The notes under the pieces: generated by a model | What the model was told of the DNA's origin: nothing | Seen by the model: the letters and a program-made list of their open reading frames with translations, nothing else | Databases searched by the model: none | Source: Gemmatimonadota bacterium | GTDB lineage: Bacteria; Gemmatimonadota; Gemmatimonadetes; Longimicrobiales; Gaopeijiaceae | Direction of reading: 5' to 3' | NCBI GenBank assembly: GCA_007121455.1 | Contig: SKKN01000038.1 | Span: 1-64,000 of the forward strand | Length of the DNA: 64,000 nt | Program-made: the position numbers and the translations under genes | In this document: positions 25,208-33,449 of the stretch, piece by piece | Position numbering within the stretch: position 1 is the first letter of the stretch | Layout: each line of letters begins with the position of its first letter

Positions 25208-25300
25208 AGTCTCCTCGAGACCGGGGGCCCGATCCCCAAACCTGCTCGATGTGATATCGTTGGGGGACTCGAAATCGTCCTTCCTCCAGATTCCTCGGTC

Positions 25301-26335
25301 ATGTCCTGGATTACCTGGCTCGGCATCGCGCTCTGTCTTTCCCAGTCCGCCACCCTCTCCGGACTCAATCTGGCCTGCTTCCGGGTCACTCGCCTCCGTC
25401 TCGAGCTGGAGACCTCGCAAGGCAGCCGGGATGCGGAGCGCCTTCTGGCCCTCAGAACGGACGCGAATTTCCTCCTGGTGACCATCCTGTGGGGAAATGT
25501 GGCAGTGAACGTCCTTCTCGCTCTCCTTTCCGGGTCGGTAATGAGCGGGGTCATGGCGTTCGTCTTCTCGACCGTCATCATTACCGTGGTGGGGGAGATC
25601 ATGCCCCAGGCGTATTTCTCCCGGCACGCCGTGCGCGTGGCGTCGGCCCTGTCGCCCCTCATTCGTCTCTACCAGGTCGTACTTTTTCCGGTCGCGAGGC
25701 CGACCGCCCTTCTCCTGGACCGCTGGCTCGGTCAGGAGGCGATCGTCTATCTCGAGGAGCGAGACCTCCGGACGCTCCTGAAGTTGCACGTGCATGGGGC
25801 CGACACGGAGATCGGAAGGATGGAGGGACTCGGGGCGTTGAACTTTCTGGACCTGGACGACCTCCCCCTCTCGGCCGAAGGAGAGGCGGTAGGAGCGGCC
25901 GGGGTTGTAACCCTCCCCTTCGAGGGAGGCCGCCCTCTGTTTCCGCCCATCAGCCCGAGTGCTTCGGATCCGCTCCTTCGGGAGATCGATGAGGCGGAGC
26001 AGGACTGGATCGTTCTCGTGGACGAGGCAGGGGAAGCCCGCATGGTCCTGAACGCCAACGGCTTTCTTCGAGACGCCCTCTTTCGCCACGATGGCTTCAA
26101 TCCCTATGCCCATTGCCACAGACCGATCATCGCAACCGATCCGTCCACTCCCCTCGGAACGCTGGTCCCGCGGTTTCGCGCTCAACCTGCCCACACCCAG
26201 GACGATCTTCTGGAGGAGGACATCATCCTCCTCTGGGGAGACGAGCGTCGAATCGTCACCGGCACCGATATCCTGGGCCGACTGCTTCGCGGGGTCGTCC
26301 GGCAAGGGGGGCCGATCGAGGCAGCCGTGCCCTGA
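25301..26335 (+). CDS. CNNM/CorB-type transmembrane protein
   Basis: The 344-residue protein has a DUF21/CNNM domain (SQSATLSGLNLACFRVTRLR; NFLLVTILWGNVAVNVLLAL; TVIITVVGEIMPQAYFSRHA) with three to four helices, then a degenerate CBS-pair region. It resembles magnesium/cobalt transporters of the CorB/CNNM group, in which the GEIxPK-like motif lies in the membrane; here it reads GEIMPQ. The Lys-to-Gln change and the poor CBS consensus leave doubt about transport activity. Probably monocistronic. Confidence 0.85.
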   Translation: MSWITWLGIALCLSQSATLSGLNLACFRVTRLRLELETSQGSRDAERLLALRTDANFLLVTILWGNVAVNVLLALLSGSVMSGVMAFVFSTVIITVVGEIMPQAYFSRHAVRVASALSPLIRLYQVVLFPVARPTALLLDRWLGQEAIVYLEERDLRTLLKLHVHGADTEIGRMEGLGALNFLDLDDLPLSAEGEAVGAAGVVTLPFEGGRPLFPPISPSASDPLLREIDEAEQDWIVLVDEAGEARMVLNANGFLRDALFRHDGFNPYAHCHRPIIATDPSTPLGTLVPRFRAQPAHTQDDLLEEDIILLWGDERRIVTGTDILGRLLRGVVRQGGPIEAAVP

Positions 26336-26359
26336 TCCTCCGAGGAGCTCTCGATCGGT

Positions 26360-27211
26360 TCACGCCCGTACGAGTGCCGGTTCGAGAAACCGCATGATTT
26401 CGCGGGCGATGGCCTCGGCCTGAGTATGGGGACCGTAATGTCCGGCGTCGGCGACCTCTCGCACGTGAGGGTCGGCCAGATGGTCGGCGACGTAATGCAC
26501 GAACTCGATGTTCATCGGGTGTGACCGGGCTCCGTGCAGGAGGAGGACGGGGACGGTCGTCGCCGCGAGGGTGGCCGGCTGGGTCCACACCGTTCCCTCG
26601 GACTCGGCGACGTCCAATTCCTGCACGAACATCGGGATGTTCTGCAGTGACGCTCCCCACAAGCCCTCGGCGGCGCCGTCCGCCATGTCTTCTTCCGTAT
26701 AGTAGCCGTGCGTGGCCATGGCCTCCACGAAGGTGCGGGCGGCATCGGTCAACCGGCCGTCCGTAGCCAGTTCCGCGATGCGTTCGAAAATCCCTTGGAT
26801 CTGCGCAGCGTCCTGTTCGCTGGCCACCTCGAGCACGAGTGGATCATAGGTGGCGACGGCGGAGACCGAGCTGCTTCCCTGCGCTGCGACGAGGGACCAG
26901 GAGGCTCCCACGAAGCTGCCCCACTCCACCAGAGCCACGGGCCCTCCGATGCTTTCGGCGAACGCCCGGATGTCTTCGATCATGCGTTCGGGCGAGTGGT
27001 CCGGGTGATCCGCACTCAGGCCGCGGCCGCGCGTGTTGAGCAGATGGCAGGTGAACGATTCGCTGAGGTAGGGCAGGGCGTAGTGCCATGTCGTCTCCGC
27101 ATCTGCGGGTCCGGCGGGGAGGAGGATCAGCGGCGGGCCCTGTCCATGCACGTGCGCGGTGACCTGCGTGCCGTCCTCGGAGGTGGCTCGGTGGATTCTG
27201 TCCTCGGTCAT
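26360..27211 (-). CDS. Alpha/beta hydrolase with an altered nucleophile elbow
   Basis: A 283-residue cytoplasmic alpha/beta-fold protein (LLPAGPADAETTWHYALPYL, HLLNTRGRGLSADHP) with the acid/His side intact (VPVLLLHGARSHPMN, DAGHYGPH). The elbow reads VEWGSFVGAS: by position the usual Ser would be Gly98, with Ser99 one place later. Either the elbow is shifted or the enzyme is not a conventional Ser hydrolase. It is divergent from a TetR gene, with paired operators between, so it is the likely target of that repressor. Confidence 0.8.
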   Translation of the reverse strand: MTEDRIHRATSEDGTQVTAHVHGQGPPLILLPAGPADAETTWHYALPYLSESFTCHLLNTRGRGLSADHPDHSPERMIEDIRAFAESIGGPVALVEWGSFVGASWSLVAAQGSSSVSAVATYDPLVLEVASEQDAAQIQGIFERIAELATDGRLTDAARTFVEAMATHGYYTEEDMADGAAEGLWGASLQNIPMFVQELDVAESEGTVWTQPATLAATTVPVLLLHGARSHPMNIEFVHYVADHLADPHVREVADAGHYGPHTQAEAIAREIMRFLEPALVRA

Positions 27212-27260
27212 CTGAAACTCCCGGGTCGAGGTGCTCGAATGGCGATGGCGGCGGAATAAA

Positions 27261-27296
27261 TAGTACGACCGTGCTATCTATTCTTGGCACGGTCGT
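27261..27296. promoter_or_regulatory. TetR operator pair in the divergent region
   Basis: ACGACCGTGC and GCACGGTCGT form a perfect 10-base inverted repeat with a 12-base spacer. Each half is itself dyadic (TAGTAC-GACC-GTGCTA at 27261-27276; TGGCAC-GGTC-GTGTTA at 27285-27300), so two dimers could bind side by side. It lies between the hydrolase and tetR starts, 15-50 bases from both. Confidence 0.7.
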
Positions 27297-27311
27297 GTTA
27301 TCTTGTCAACC

Positions 27312-27986
27312 ATGGCGAAACCCGACGACCGGACCGTGCGGACTCGTCGCCGTTCCGACGGCGCAAGGACGCACGAGCAGATTCTCGCGACAGCGATGGA
27401 GCTCGCATCGGTAGAGGGACTGGGCAGCCTCACGATTGGACGACTCGCGCGAGAGCTCGATCTCAGCAAGAGCGGCGTGTTCGCCCACTTCCGCTCGAAG
27501 GCACGCCTCCAGCAACAGACGATCGAAGCGGCCCGCGAGGTGTTCGAGCGTGAGGTCCTCGAACCCGGCCTGGATGCACCCGACGGCCTCGCCCGGCTCG
27601 AAAGCCTCTGCGAGGCGTACCTTTCATACGTGGAGCGTGGGGTCTTCCCGGGCGGTTGTTTCTTCGCCCAGCTCCTCGCGGAGTTCGACGCGCCCCGGGG
27701 CCCGATCCACGACGAGGTCGTCGAGCTTCAGCGCGGATGGCTCGCTTTGCTCGAACGATTGATCGGCACCGCGAAGGAGCGAGGCGAACTCGACTCTTCT
27801 GTGGATGCGCAGCAGCTCGCCTTCGATCTCTACGCCCCCCTCGAGTTGGCGAACTACCTTTCCGTCCTCCGCCGCGACCCGACGGTCGTCGAACGGGGTC
27901 GAACTGCGATCCGGGCCACGCTGACTTCAGCCGGGCGAAGGGAAGGGGATCGCAACCGGCTCGGTGGTCGGCCCACCAAGGAATGA
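27312..27986 (+). CDS. TetR-family repressor
   Basis: A 224-residue repressor. The N-terminal HTH is typical (THEQILATAMELASVEGLGS, then IGRLARELDLSKSGVFAHF with RSKARL). The second domain begins FEREVLEPGL and resembles the TetR_C_33/YsiA-like all-helix ligand domain, with a FPGGCFFAQLLAEFD loop. Start set at the ATG after TTGTCAACC. It probably represses itself and the divergent hydrolase through the operators between them. The ligand is unknown. Confidence 0.88.
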   Translation: MAKPDDRTVRTRRRSDGARTHEQILATAMELASVEGLGSLTIGRLARELDLSKSGVFAHFRSKARLQQQTIEAAREVFEREVLEPGLDAPDGLARLESLCEAYLSYVERGVFPGGCFFAQLLAEFDAPRGPIHDEVVELQRGWLALLERLIGTAKERGELDSSVDAQQLAFDLYAPLELANYLSVLRRDPTVVERGRTAIRATLTSAGRREGDRNRLGGRPTKE

Positions 27987-28106
27987 CCCGCTTTTCCCGG
28001 ACGTTCACTGCGGGGTCCTGGTCGACCTCCGCTCGCGTATGGGTGGGCTGCTCGATAAGTTCGGTCGCTCGACCATCGACCACCCCGCCTTCGGTGGACT
28101 CCAAGC

Positions 28107-28610
28107 ATGATGACGAGAGCGCTCTTCGGTATGCTCACCCTTCTGCTCGCATGGGGTGCGCTGGCCTCCACCGAAGCCCAGCAGATGGAAACCATCGGCG
28201 CCTGGAGGTACGCGGCCGAAGTCGAGGGGGCCCCGCCGGGCAGCCGTCAGGACATGGCCATCGTAGAAGGGGAGGACCCGTCGGGTGCAGGGTCCCTCGT
28301 CCTGACGTGCGTGGGGGACGGGAACATCGTCGTCATGGCCCTCTGGCCCGCGGATCTCGGATCCTCGAGCACGCACGAGGTGAACGTCCGCTTCGACCAG
28401 GATGATCTGGGTCGCCTCACCTGGGTGACGGGCAGCAACGGCCGAGCTCTGGTCGTGCCCGGTGGACACCACGGGCACGTTGCATTCCTCTACCGGATGC
28501 TGACAGCGGACACGCTGGAGCTCGAGGTCCTGGAATCGGAAGACGTCGCGACCAGGATCCGGTTGCACTATGCGCCCGGCCTGCCGGAGGTGCTCGACCG
28601 GCTCTACTGA
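28107..28610 (+). CDS. Secreted protein, distantly VasI-like
   Basis: A 167-residue exported protein: signal MTRALFGMLTLLLAWGALASTEAQ in two parts, then a beta-rich body. LVLTCVGDGNIVVMALWPAD and NVRFDQDDLGRLTWVTGSNG followed by ALVVPGG recall the VasI/TssS-like fold (LxVRC...vyvdW...RxD...W..S.dg). No type VI genes are near, so I claim only a fold resemblance. It runs convergent with the SLC13 gene across a hairpin. Confidence 0.5.
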   Translation: MMTRALFGMLTLLLAWGALASTEAQQMETIGAWRYAAEVEGAPPGSRQDMAIVEGEDPSGAGSLVLTCVGDGNIVVMALWPADLGSSSTHEVNVRFDQDDLGRLTWVTGSNGRALVVPGGHHGHVAFLYRMLTADTLELEVLESEDVATRIRLHYAPGLPEVLDRLY

Positions 28611-28615
28611 CTCCA

Positions 28616-28633
28616 CCGGCCCGGTCGGGCCGG
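28616..28633. terminator. Bidirectional terminator-like hairpin
   Basis: CCGGCCC-GGTC-GGGCCGG is a perfect 7-base stem with a tetraloop placed between two convergent genes. There is no U-tract, so strength as an intrinsic terminator is doubtful. Confidence 0.5.
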
Positions 28634-28669
28634 CCGTTGTGCTGCGAACGGCGAGACCGTCAGGACGAC

Positions 28670-30106
28670 CTATCCGCCGAAGAAGGCCATGAGCGTGAGG
28701 TAGCTGACGAGGGGAATCGCCATCGCGAAGAGAAGGTTCAGCACGATCCCGGCCTTTGCCATCTGCGGAATCGTGATGAAGCTGCTTCCATAAACGATCG
28801 CATTCGGAGGGGTTGCGACTGGAAGCATGAAGGCGCAGCTCGCGCCGAGGGCCGCTGGGACGGCCAGCAGCAAGGGATCCTCACCGATCCCGACCGCCAG
28901 CGCCGCGAGGACCGGGAGGAAGGCTGCGGCAGATGCAGTGTTGCTGGTGACCTCGGTGAGGAAAATGATCACGAAGGCGACCACCATCATCACGAGAAGG
29001 ATCGGGAATGCGCCGACCCCACCGAGAGCCTCACCGATCCAATCGGCAAGACCGCTTCGTGTAATCGCTCCGGCCAGGGACAGCCCACCGCCGAAGAGGA
29101 TCAGGACATCCCAGGGAATGTTGCGCGCGTCCTTCCATTCCAGCGCAAACCGACGCCCGTGGCGCTCGACAGGAAGCGCGAAGAGGAGAAGGGCGGCTCC
29201 AACCGCGATGCCCGCATCACTCAGGCCGGGTAACACCTCCTCGAGGACCGGTCGAGCGACCCACGCCGTGGCAGTGAGCACGAAGACGGCCGCCACTGTC
29301 TTTTCACCCCGCGTGGGCCGTCCGAGCTCGGTGATCTCCCGATCGATCACCTCTCTCCCTCCGGGGATCTCGCGAAGGTGGATCGGAAAAATCCAACGTG
29401 TCAGGATCCACCAGGTGAGTGGAAGCATCACGATCGCGAGGGGCAACGCGATCGACATCCACTGCCCGAAGCCGATGGAGACCCCATAGGCCTCCGCCAT
29501 GAATCCGGCGAGGAGCGCGTTCGGCGGGGTCCCGATGAGTGTCGCTGCGCCTCCGATGCTCGCGGCATAGGCGATCCCGAGCATCAGCGCCACAGCGAAA
29601 TTCATGTCTCCCGGCTCGCTCGGAGCATCCGGATCGCTCTGCATCACGAGGTCGATGACCGAGAGGCCGATGGGAAGCATCATAACCGCCGTGGCGGTGT
29701 TGCTGACCCACATGCTCAGAAACGCGGTGGAGAGCATGAATCCCGCGACGAGACGGACCGGCTGAGTGCCTACCCACCGGACGAGGTGGAGAGCGATCCG
29801 TCGGTGGAGCCCCCATCGTTGGACCGCCTGGGCCAGCATGAATCCCCCGAGGAAGAGGAAGATTACGGGGTTGGCGTAGGGGGCTGCTGCGGCATCGATC
29901 GCTCCGAGGCCGAGAATCGGGATCAGAACCAGGGGGAGCAGAGCGGTCGCGGGTATGGGAATGGCCTCGCTGATCCACCATGCCGCCATGAGAAGCCCGA
30001 GCCCCGCCGCGCGCCACGCCTCCGGCTCCATCCCCGTGGGTGGAGGGGCGAGCAGGGTCACTATGAGAAGGCAGGGGCCGAGGAGGAAGCCGAGCCGGTG
30101 ACGCAT
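28670..30106 (-). CDS. SLC13/DASS-family anion:sodium symporter
   Basis: A 478-residue inner-membrane carrier. The paired SNT signatures of the family are present (MWVSNTATAVMMLPIGL and EVTSNTASAAAFLP), with PAALGASCAFMLPVATPPNA and GSSFITIPQMAKAG at the carboxyl half, typical of di- and tricarboxylate transporters. Dicarboxylate or sulfate substrates are both possible. Start: ATG with GGGGA very close; GTG at 30130 is an alternative. Confidence 0.88.
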   Translation of the reverse strand: MRHRLGFLLGPCLLIVTLLAPPPTGMEPEAWRAAGLGLLMAAWWISEAIPIPATALLPLVLIPILGLGAIDAAAAPYANPVIFLFLGGFMLAQAVQRWGLHRRIALHLVRWVGTQPVRLVAGFMLSTAFLSMWVSNTATAVMMLPIGLSVIDLVMQSDPDAPSEPGDMNFAVALMLGIAYAASIGGAATLIGTPPNALLAGFMAEAYGVSIGFGQWMSIALPLAIVMLPLTWWILTRWIFPIHLREIPGGREVIDREITELGRPTRGEKTVAAVFVLTATAWVARPVLEEVLPGLSDAGIAVGAALLLFALPVERHGRRFALEWKDARNIPWDVLILFGGGLSLAGAITRSGLADWIGEALGGVGAFPILLVMMVVAFVIIFLTEVTSNTASAAAFLPVLAALAVGIGEDPLLLAVPAALGASCAFMLPVATPPNAIVYGSSFITIPQMAKAGIVLNLLFAMAIPLVSYLTLMAFFGG

Positions 30107-30384
30107 TCCCCGTTCGCCATTTTCGCTCACGGACAGAAGCCGTGGCTCATCGCCGACGCACGACGAAGGGGGCGCGTTCCGTGTCCCGGACAAGGGTAAG
30201 GGGCCGTGGTGGTCGGCCCCCACGATGTCACCCGGCAGAAATCACGCATCTCTGGTCCTCGAAAAGGTAAGGGGTCGCGAAGCAGGGCCCCTCCGGTGCG
30301 GAACACCAACCGGCAAGTGGTGGTCCGAAGGACTGGGCCATCTGTTGGCCTGCCTGCTCTGTGCCCCCGGCGACGGAGGATCCG

Positions 30385-30849
30385 ATGCACAGGACGCTGA
30401 GAATTCCCCGATCGAAGATCGCTTGCATGCGGCGGATCGGTCGCCCGGGAGGAGAGGGCTCCTGCGGTACGGCCGCGGCATCGAGGTCGGGCCCCTGCAA
30501 TCTGCTGATCATCTCGCTCATTGCGGTCCTGTTCACGACCGTTGCCTGCGACGCGCTCTTTCCGGACGAAGGCGAGATCGACCGGGACACGTTCATCGAG
30601 ACGCAGGTCGAACTCGAACTTGCTGCCACAGAAACGACGACGGAAGAGCTCACCCAGGTTCAACGCGACAGCATCCTGGCGGAGCAGGGGGTCACCGAGG
30701 AAGAGCTCGAAGCGTTCATCGCGGTGCACGGCGCCGATGAGTTGTATATGACGGAGCTCTGGGCGGAGGTCGACCGCCGGGTTCTGGAAGCGCGAGGGCT
30801 CGAACCCCCGAACACGTCGGGCCGGACCAGCTCGAGGGCCAAGCCATGA
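30385..30849 (+). CDS. Small lipoprotein-like protein preceding the reductase
   Basis: A 154-residue protein with a long basic N-region, one hydrophobic stretch (NLLIISLIAVLFTTVAC) that ends in a Cys suitable for lipidation, and then an acidic helical body (DTFIETQVELELAATE, EEELEAFIAVHGADEL). GGAGG five bases before the ATG supports the start, though a later ATG (MRRIGRPG) would give a more usual signal. The stop overlaps the reductase start (ATGA), so the two are made together. The conserved pattern F.e..V.L.l, then ILaeqGVTeeeLe.F, resembles short uncharacterised lipoproteins. Confidence 0.6.
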   Translation: MHRTLRIPRSKIACMRRIGRPGGEGSCGTAAASRSGPCNLLIISLIAVLFTTVACDALFPDEGEIDRDTFIETQVELELAATETTTEELTQVQRDSILAEQGVTEEELEAFIAVHGADELYMTELWAEVDRRVLEARGLEPPNTSGRTSSRAKP

Positions 30850-31850
30850 AGACGGATCCCCGATCCCGACCCCACGGGCCATCATCCGCCCCGGAACCGA
30901 TCGCCTGTCGAGCGCTCACGCGAAGAGATGCCCTCCGCATGGGTGCGGGCGCCCTGGCCATAGTGGCAATCTCCCCCGGGGCCATGGCCGGACGCGCGGG
31001 CGCCGAAGGTCCGGTATCTCAGGATGTGATCCTCAAGAGGATTCCCGTCTCGGGCGAAGAGATTCCGGTGATCGGACTCGGAACGTGGCAGACCTTCATG
31101 GTCGAGGATCGGGAGGAGGAGCTCGCTCCGCTGCGGGAGGTGCTCCGGTCGTTCGTCGAGTTGGGGGGCACCGTGATCGACTCCTCCCCAATGTACGATC
31201 CGGCGGAGGAGGTCGCTGGCAGTGTAGCGACCGAGCTCGGCGTGATCGACGATCTCTGGGTGGCGACCAAGGTGTGGACGGAAGGCGAAGCGGAAGGCCG
31301 CGCCCAGATGGAGCGATCGATGGCCGAGCTCCAGCGAGAGACGATCGAGCTCATGCAGGTACACAACCTCCTGGACGTGGAAACGCACCTGGACACGCTC
31401 GAAGAGTGGAAGGAGAGAGGTCGGTTCCGTTACATCGGAATCACGAACACTTCGCGGGAGCGGTATCCCGCCGTGGAGGCCCTGCTCGATGATGAACGGA
31501 TCGACTTCCTTCAGACGAATTATAGTCTCGCCGAGCGCGAATCGGCCGAACGGTTGCTTCCGAAGGCATCCGAGCAAGGTGTCGCCGTGATCACCGCGCG
31601 GCCCTTTGCGGGGGGCGCACTCTTCCAGCGCGTTCAGGACAGGCCCCTCCCGGACTGGGCGGCCGAGTTCGACTGCACGGCGTGGAGTCAGTTCTTCCTC
31701 AAGTACATCGTGTCTCATCCGGCGGTAACGTGCGCCATTCCGGCGACCTCCAACCCGGAGCACCTCCGCGAAAACATGGGAGCAGCTGTCGGCCGGCTCC
31801 CGGACGACGCGACTCGTCGGCGCATGGAAAGCTTGATCGACTCGCTCTGA
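30846..31850 (+). CDS. Tat-exported aldo/keto reductase
   Basis: A 334-residue enzyme with a twin-Arg signal (LTRRDALRMGAGALAIVAIS) followed by a TIM-barrel reductase. The catalytic tetrad can be read: Asp and Tyr in VIDSSPMYDPAEE, Lys in WVATKVW, His in LMQVHNLL. NADPH-type motifs near the end (CAIPATSNPEH) are intact. Export of a nicotinamide enzyme by Tat implies that it folds with cofactor in the cytoplasm first. Overlaps the lipoprotein gene by four bases. Substrate unknown. Confidence 0.87.
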   Translation: MKTDPRSRPHGPSSAPEPIACRALTRRDALRMGAGALAIVAISPGAMAGRAGAEGPVSQDVILKRIPVSGEEIPVIGLGTWQTFMVEDREEELAPLREVLRSFVELGGTVIDSSPMYDPAEEVAGSVATELGVIDDLWVATKVWTEGEAEGRAQMERSMAELQRETIELMQVHNLLDVETHLDTLEEWKERGRFRYIGITNTSRERYPAVEALLDDERIDFLQTNYSLAERESAERLLPKASEQGVAVITARPFAGGALFQRVQDRPLPDWAAEFDCTAWSQFFLKYIVSHPAVTCAIPATSNPEHLRENMGAAVGRLPDDATRRRMESLIDSL

Positions 31851-31855
31851 AAAGG

Positions 31856-31876
31856 CTCGACCCCAGGCGGGTCGAG
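31856..31876. terminator. Hairpin between convergent genes
   Basis: CTCGACCC-CAGGC-GGGTCGAG is an 8-base perfect stem just after the reductase stop and before the end of the convergent kinase gene. AAAA precedes it, so on the minus strand it is followed by UUUU, which could end the kinase transcript. Confidence 0.5.
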
Positions 31877-31911
31877 AGGGGGGCGTTCCCGCCGTCGCGA
31901 GCGAGGCGGCA

Positions 31912-33060
31912 CTACCGATCTCGTTCGAGATCGACGAGGATTCGGTGGATTTCTTCGGGATCCGCAGGCTTCGTGAGGTGCACGTCGAAGCCGGCGTTCA
32001 ACGCCTCCTCCTTGTCCTTTTCCTGGCCCCACCCGGTCACGGCGACCAGCAATATGGTCTGGCCCCAGGGCTGCCGGCGGATTCTGTGCGCGACTTCGTA
32101 GCCGTCGACCTCCGGCATGCCGACGTCGAGGAAGATGACATCGGGTTGTTGGATTCGAGCCTTCTCGAGGGCCTCGGCACCGCTTTCCGCCGTCTCGACA
32201 TCATGGCCGTTGTACCGGAGGAGGGTCGCAACGGCTGTGAGTGCATCGCGATTGTCGTCGACAGCAAGCACGGACCGGAGGGGGGACGCGGTATCGGTGG
32301 TGTCGACCGGTTCGCGGTCGTCGCCGGCAGTGCGGCCCACCCCTGGTGGGTGCGGCGGCTCTCCGGGAGGTGCCAGCGGCAAGCGGACCGTGAACTCGCT
32401 GCCTTTCCCGCGGCCATCGCTCTTCGCCTCGATCGCGCCTCCGTGCAGCTCCACGAGCGAGCGGGTGAGCGAGAGTCCGATTCCGAGGCCTCCCTGGGTC
32501 GTCCGGCCAGGGCTGCCCACCTGGGCGAACATTTCGAAAATGTGTTCGAGGTGCGAGCGCTCGATACCGATCCCGCTGTCCCTCACCCGGATGAGAGCCT
32601 GCCCATCCTCCTCGGTCGCGGAGACATGGATGCTGCCGCCTGGTTCGGTGAACTTGTGAGCGTTGTTGAGCAGGTTGTCGATGATCTGAGCAATGCGCAC
32701 CGGGTCGCCGTCGATCACCAGCGGGCTCCGTGGGAGCTCTGACGTGAAGGTGATCTCAGCGCGTTCGCATTCGTCTCGAAACGGGCTGACGGTCTGGGCG
32801 ATCAGGGAGCCGAGGTCGAGCCGCTCCTTGCGGAGATCGATCCTCCCGTGCGTGATGCGGCTGACATCGAGAAGGTCATCGATGAGCCGAGTCATGTTGG
32901 CCGTCTGGCGGGTGATGACGTTGGATACCTGCTCGAGACGCGTGGTGTCGTCCTTTACGACCTCGAGCAACTCTGCAGCCATGCGGACGGGCGCGAGGGG
33001 GTTGCGTAGCTCATGGGCGAGCGTCGCGAGGAACGTCCCAGAGCTGCCGGGCAACGTCAC
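31912..33060 (-). CDS. Hybrid histidine kinase, sensor part lost
   Basis: The open frame codes for a HisKA domain (phospho-acceptor His16 in ATLAHELRNPLAPVR), a HATPase (NLLNNAHKFTEPGG; DSGIGIE; GGLGIGLSLTRSLVELHGG) and a carboxyl receiver (VLAVDDNRDA; VIFLDVGMPEVDGYEVAHRI; LTKPADP). Only 15 residues precede the H-box, which is too short for dimerisation and sensing. The GTG start has no clear ribosome site. The missing sensor appears upstream in another frame, so this gene is probably a deletion product and possibly inactive, or it makes an unregulated kinase. Confidence 0.75.
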   Translation of the reverse strand: MTLPGSSGTFLATLAHELRNPLAPVRMAAELLEVVKDDTTRLEQVSNVITRQTANMTRLIDDLLDVSRITHGRIDLRKERLDLGSLIAQTVSPFRDECERAEITFTSELPRSPLVIDGDPVRIAQIIDNLLNNAHKFTEPGGSIHVSATEEDGQALIRVRDSGIGIERSHLEHIFEMFAQVGSPGRTTQGGLGIGLSLTRSLVELHGGAIEAKSDGRGKGSEFTVRLPLAPPGEPPHPPGVGRTAGDDREPVDTTDTASPLRSVLAVDDNRDALTAVATLLRYNGHDVETAESGAEALEKARIQQPDVIFLDVGMPEVDGYEVAHRIRRQPWGQTILLVAVTGWGQEKDKEEALNAGFDVHLTKPADPEEIHRILVDLERDR

Positions 33061-33235
33061 TGAAATCGCGGCCGAGGGGATTGGTGCCGAGGTCGGGATG
33101 CGCCGCGAGGTCCATCAGCACGAGCCGAAATTCCGTGTCGATGACGTAGATCTCGACGGCGTCTCCGGGGGGAGATGGTCTTGTCGGCTTCTTGCTGTCC
33201 GGGCCGGTCCTCGGTGATCGACGCATGAGTACCAC
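33011..33235 (-). pseudogene. PAS-domain N-terminal half of the broken kinase
   Basis: A 74-codon frame contains VEIYVIDTEFRLVLMDLAAH and PLGRDFSDVARQLWD, the first strands and helix of the PAS domain (YvvDsdfRilhvN..., LiGRdF.eV...LWP) that normally precedes HisKA in such kinases. It then meets a stop. The second half of the PAS domain and the linker are absent, and the frame differs from that of the kinase; the two frames overlap by 50 bases. A deletion with frameshift at about 33030 explains both. Confidence 0.6.
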
Positions 33236-33347
33236 GTTCTCGCAGCGCGAGCCGGTTCACAAGGGGCCCCCCGCTCCAGAGACTCCAGGGGCAGGTCGCG
33301 TGGGATCGTTGCAAAACCCCGGAGCTGCGTTTTGTGCCCGCAGGAAG

Positions 33348-33386
33348 AAAAAAAAAGCCCGGCCGCCTCGAACAGAGGCGGCCGGG
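33348..33386 (-). terminator. Strong intrinsic terminator
   Basis: A 12-base GC stem (CCCGGCCGCCTC / GAGGCGGCCGGG) with a 5-base loop is followed on the minus strand by nine U residues. It ends the minus-strand sigma-factor operon after the DUF4382 gene. Confidence 0.9.
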
Positions 33387-33449
33387 CGCGGATAGGCCGG
33401 AAGTCGGCCCGCGGTTCGAGTCTCGAGCCGCGGACCGATCGAGCAGGGC

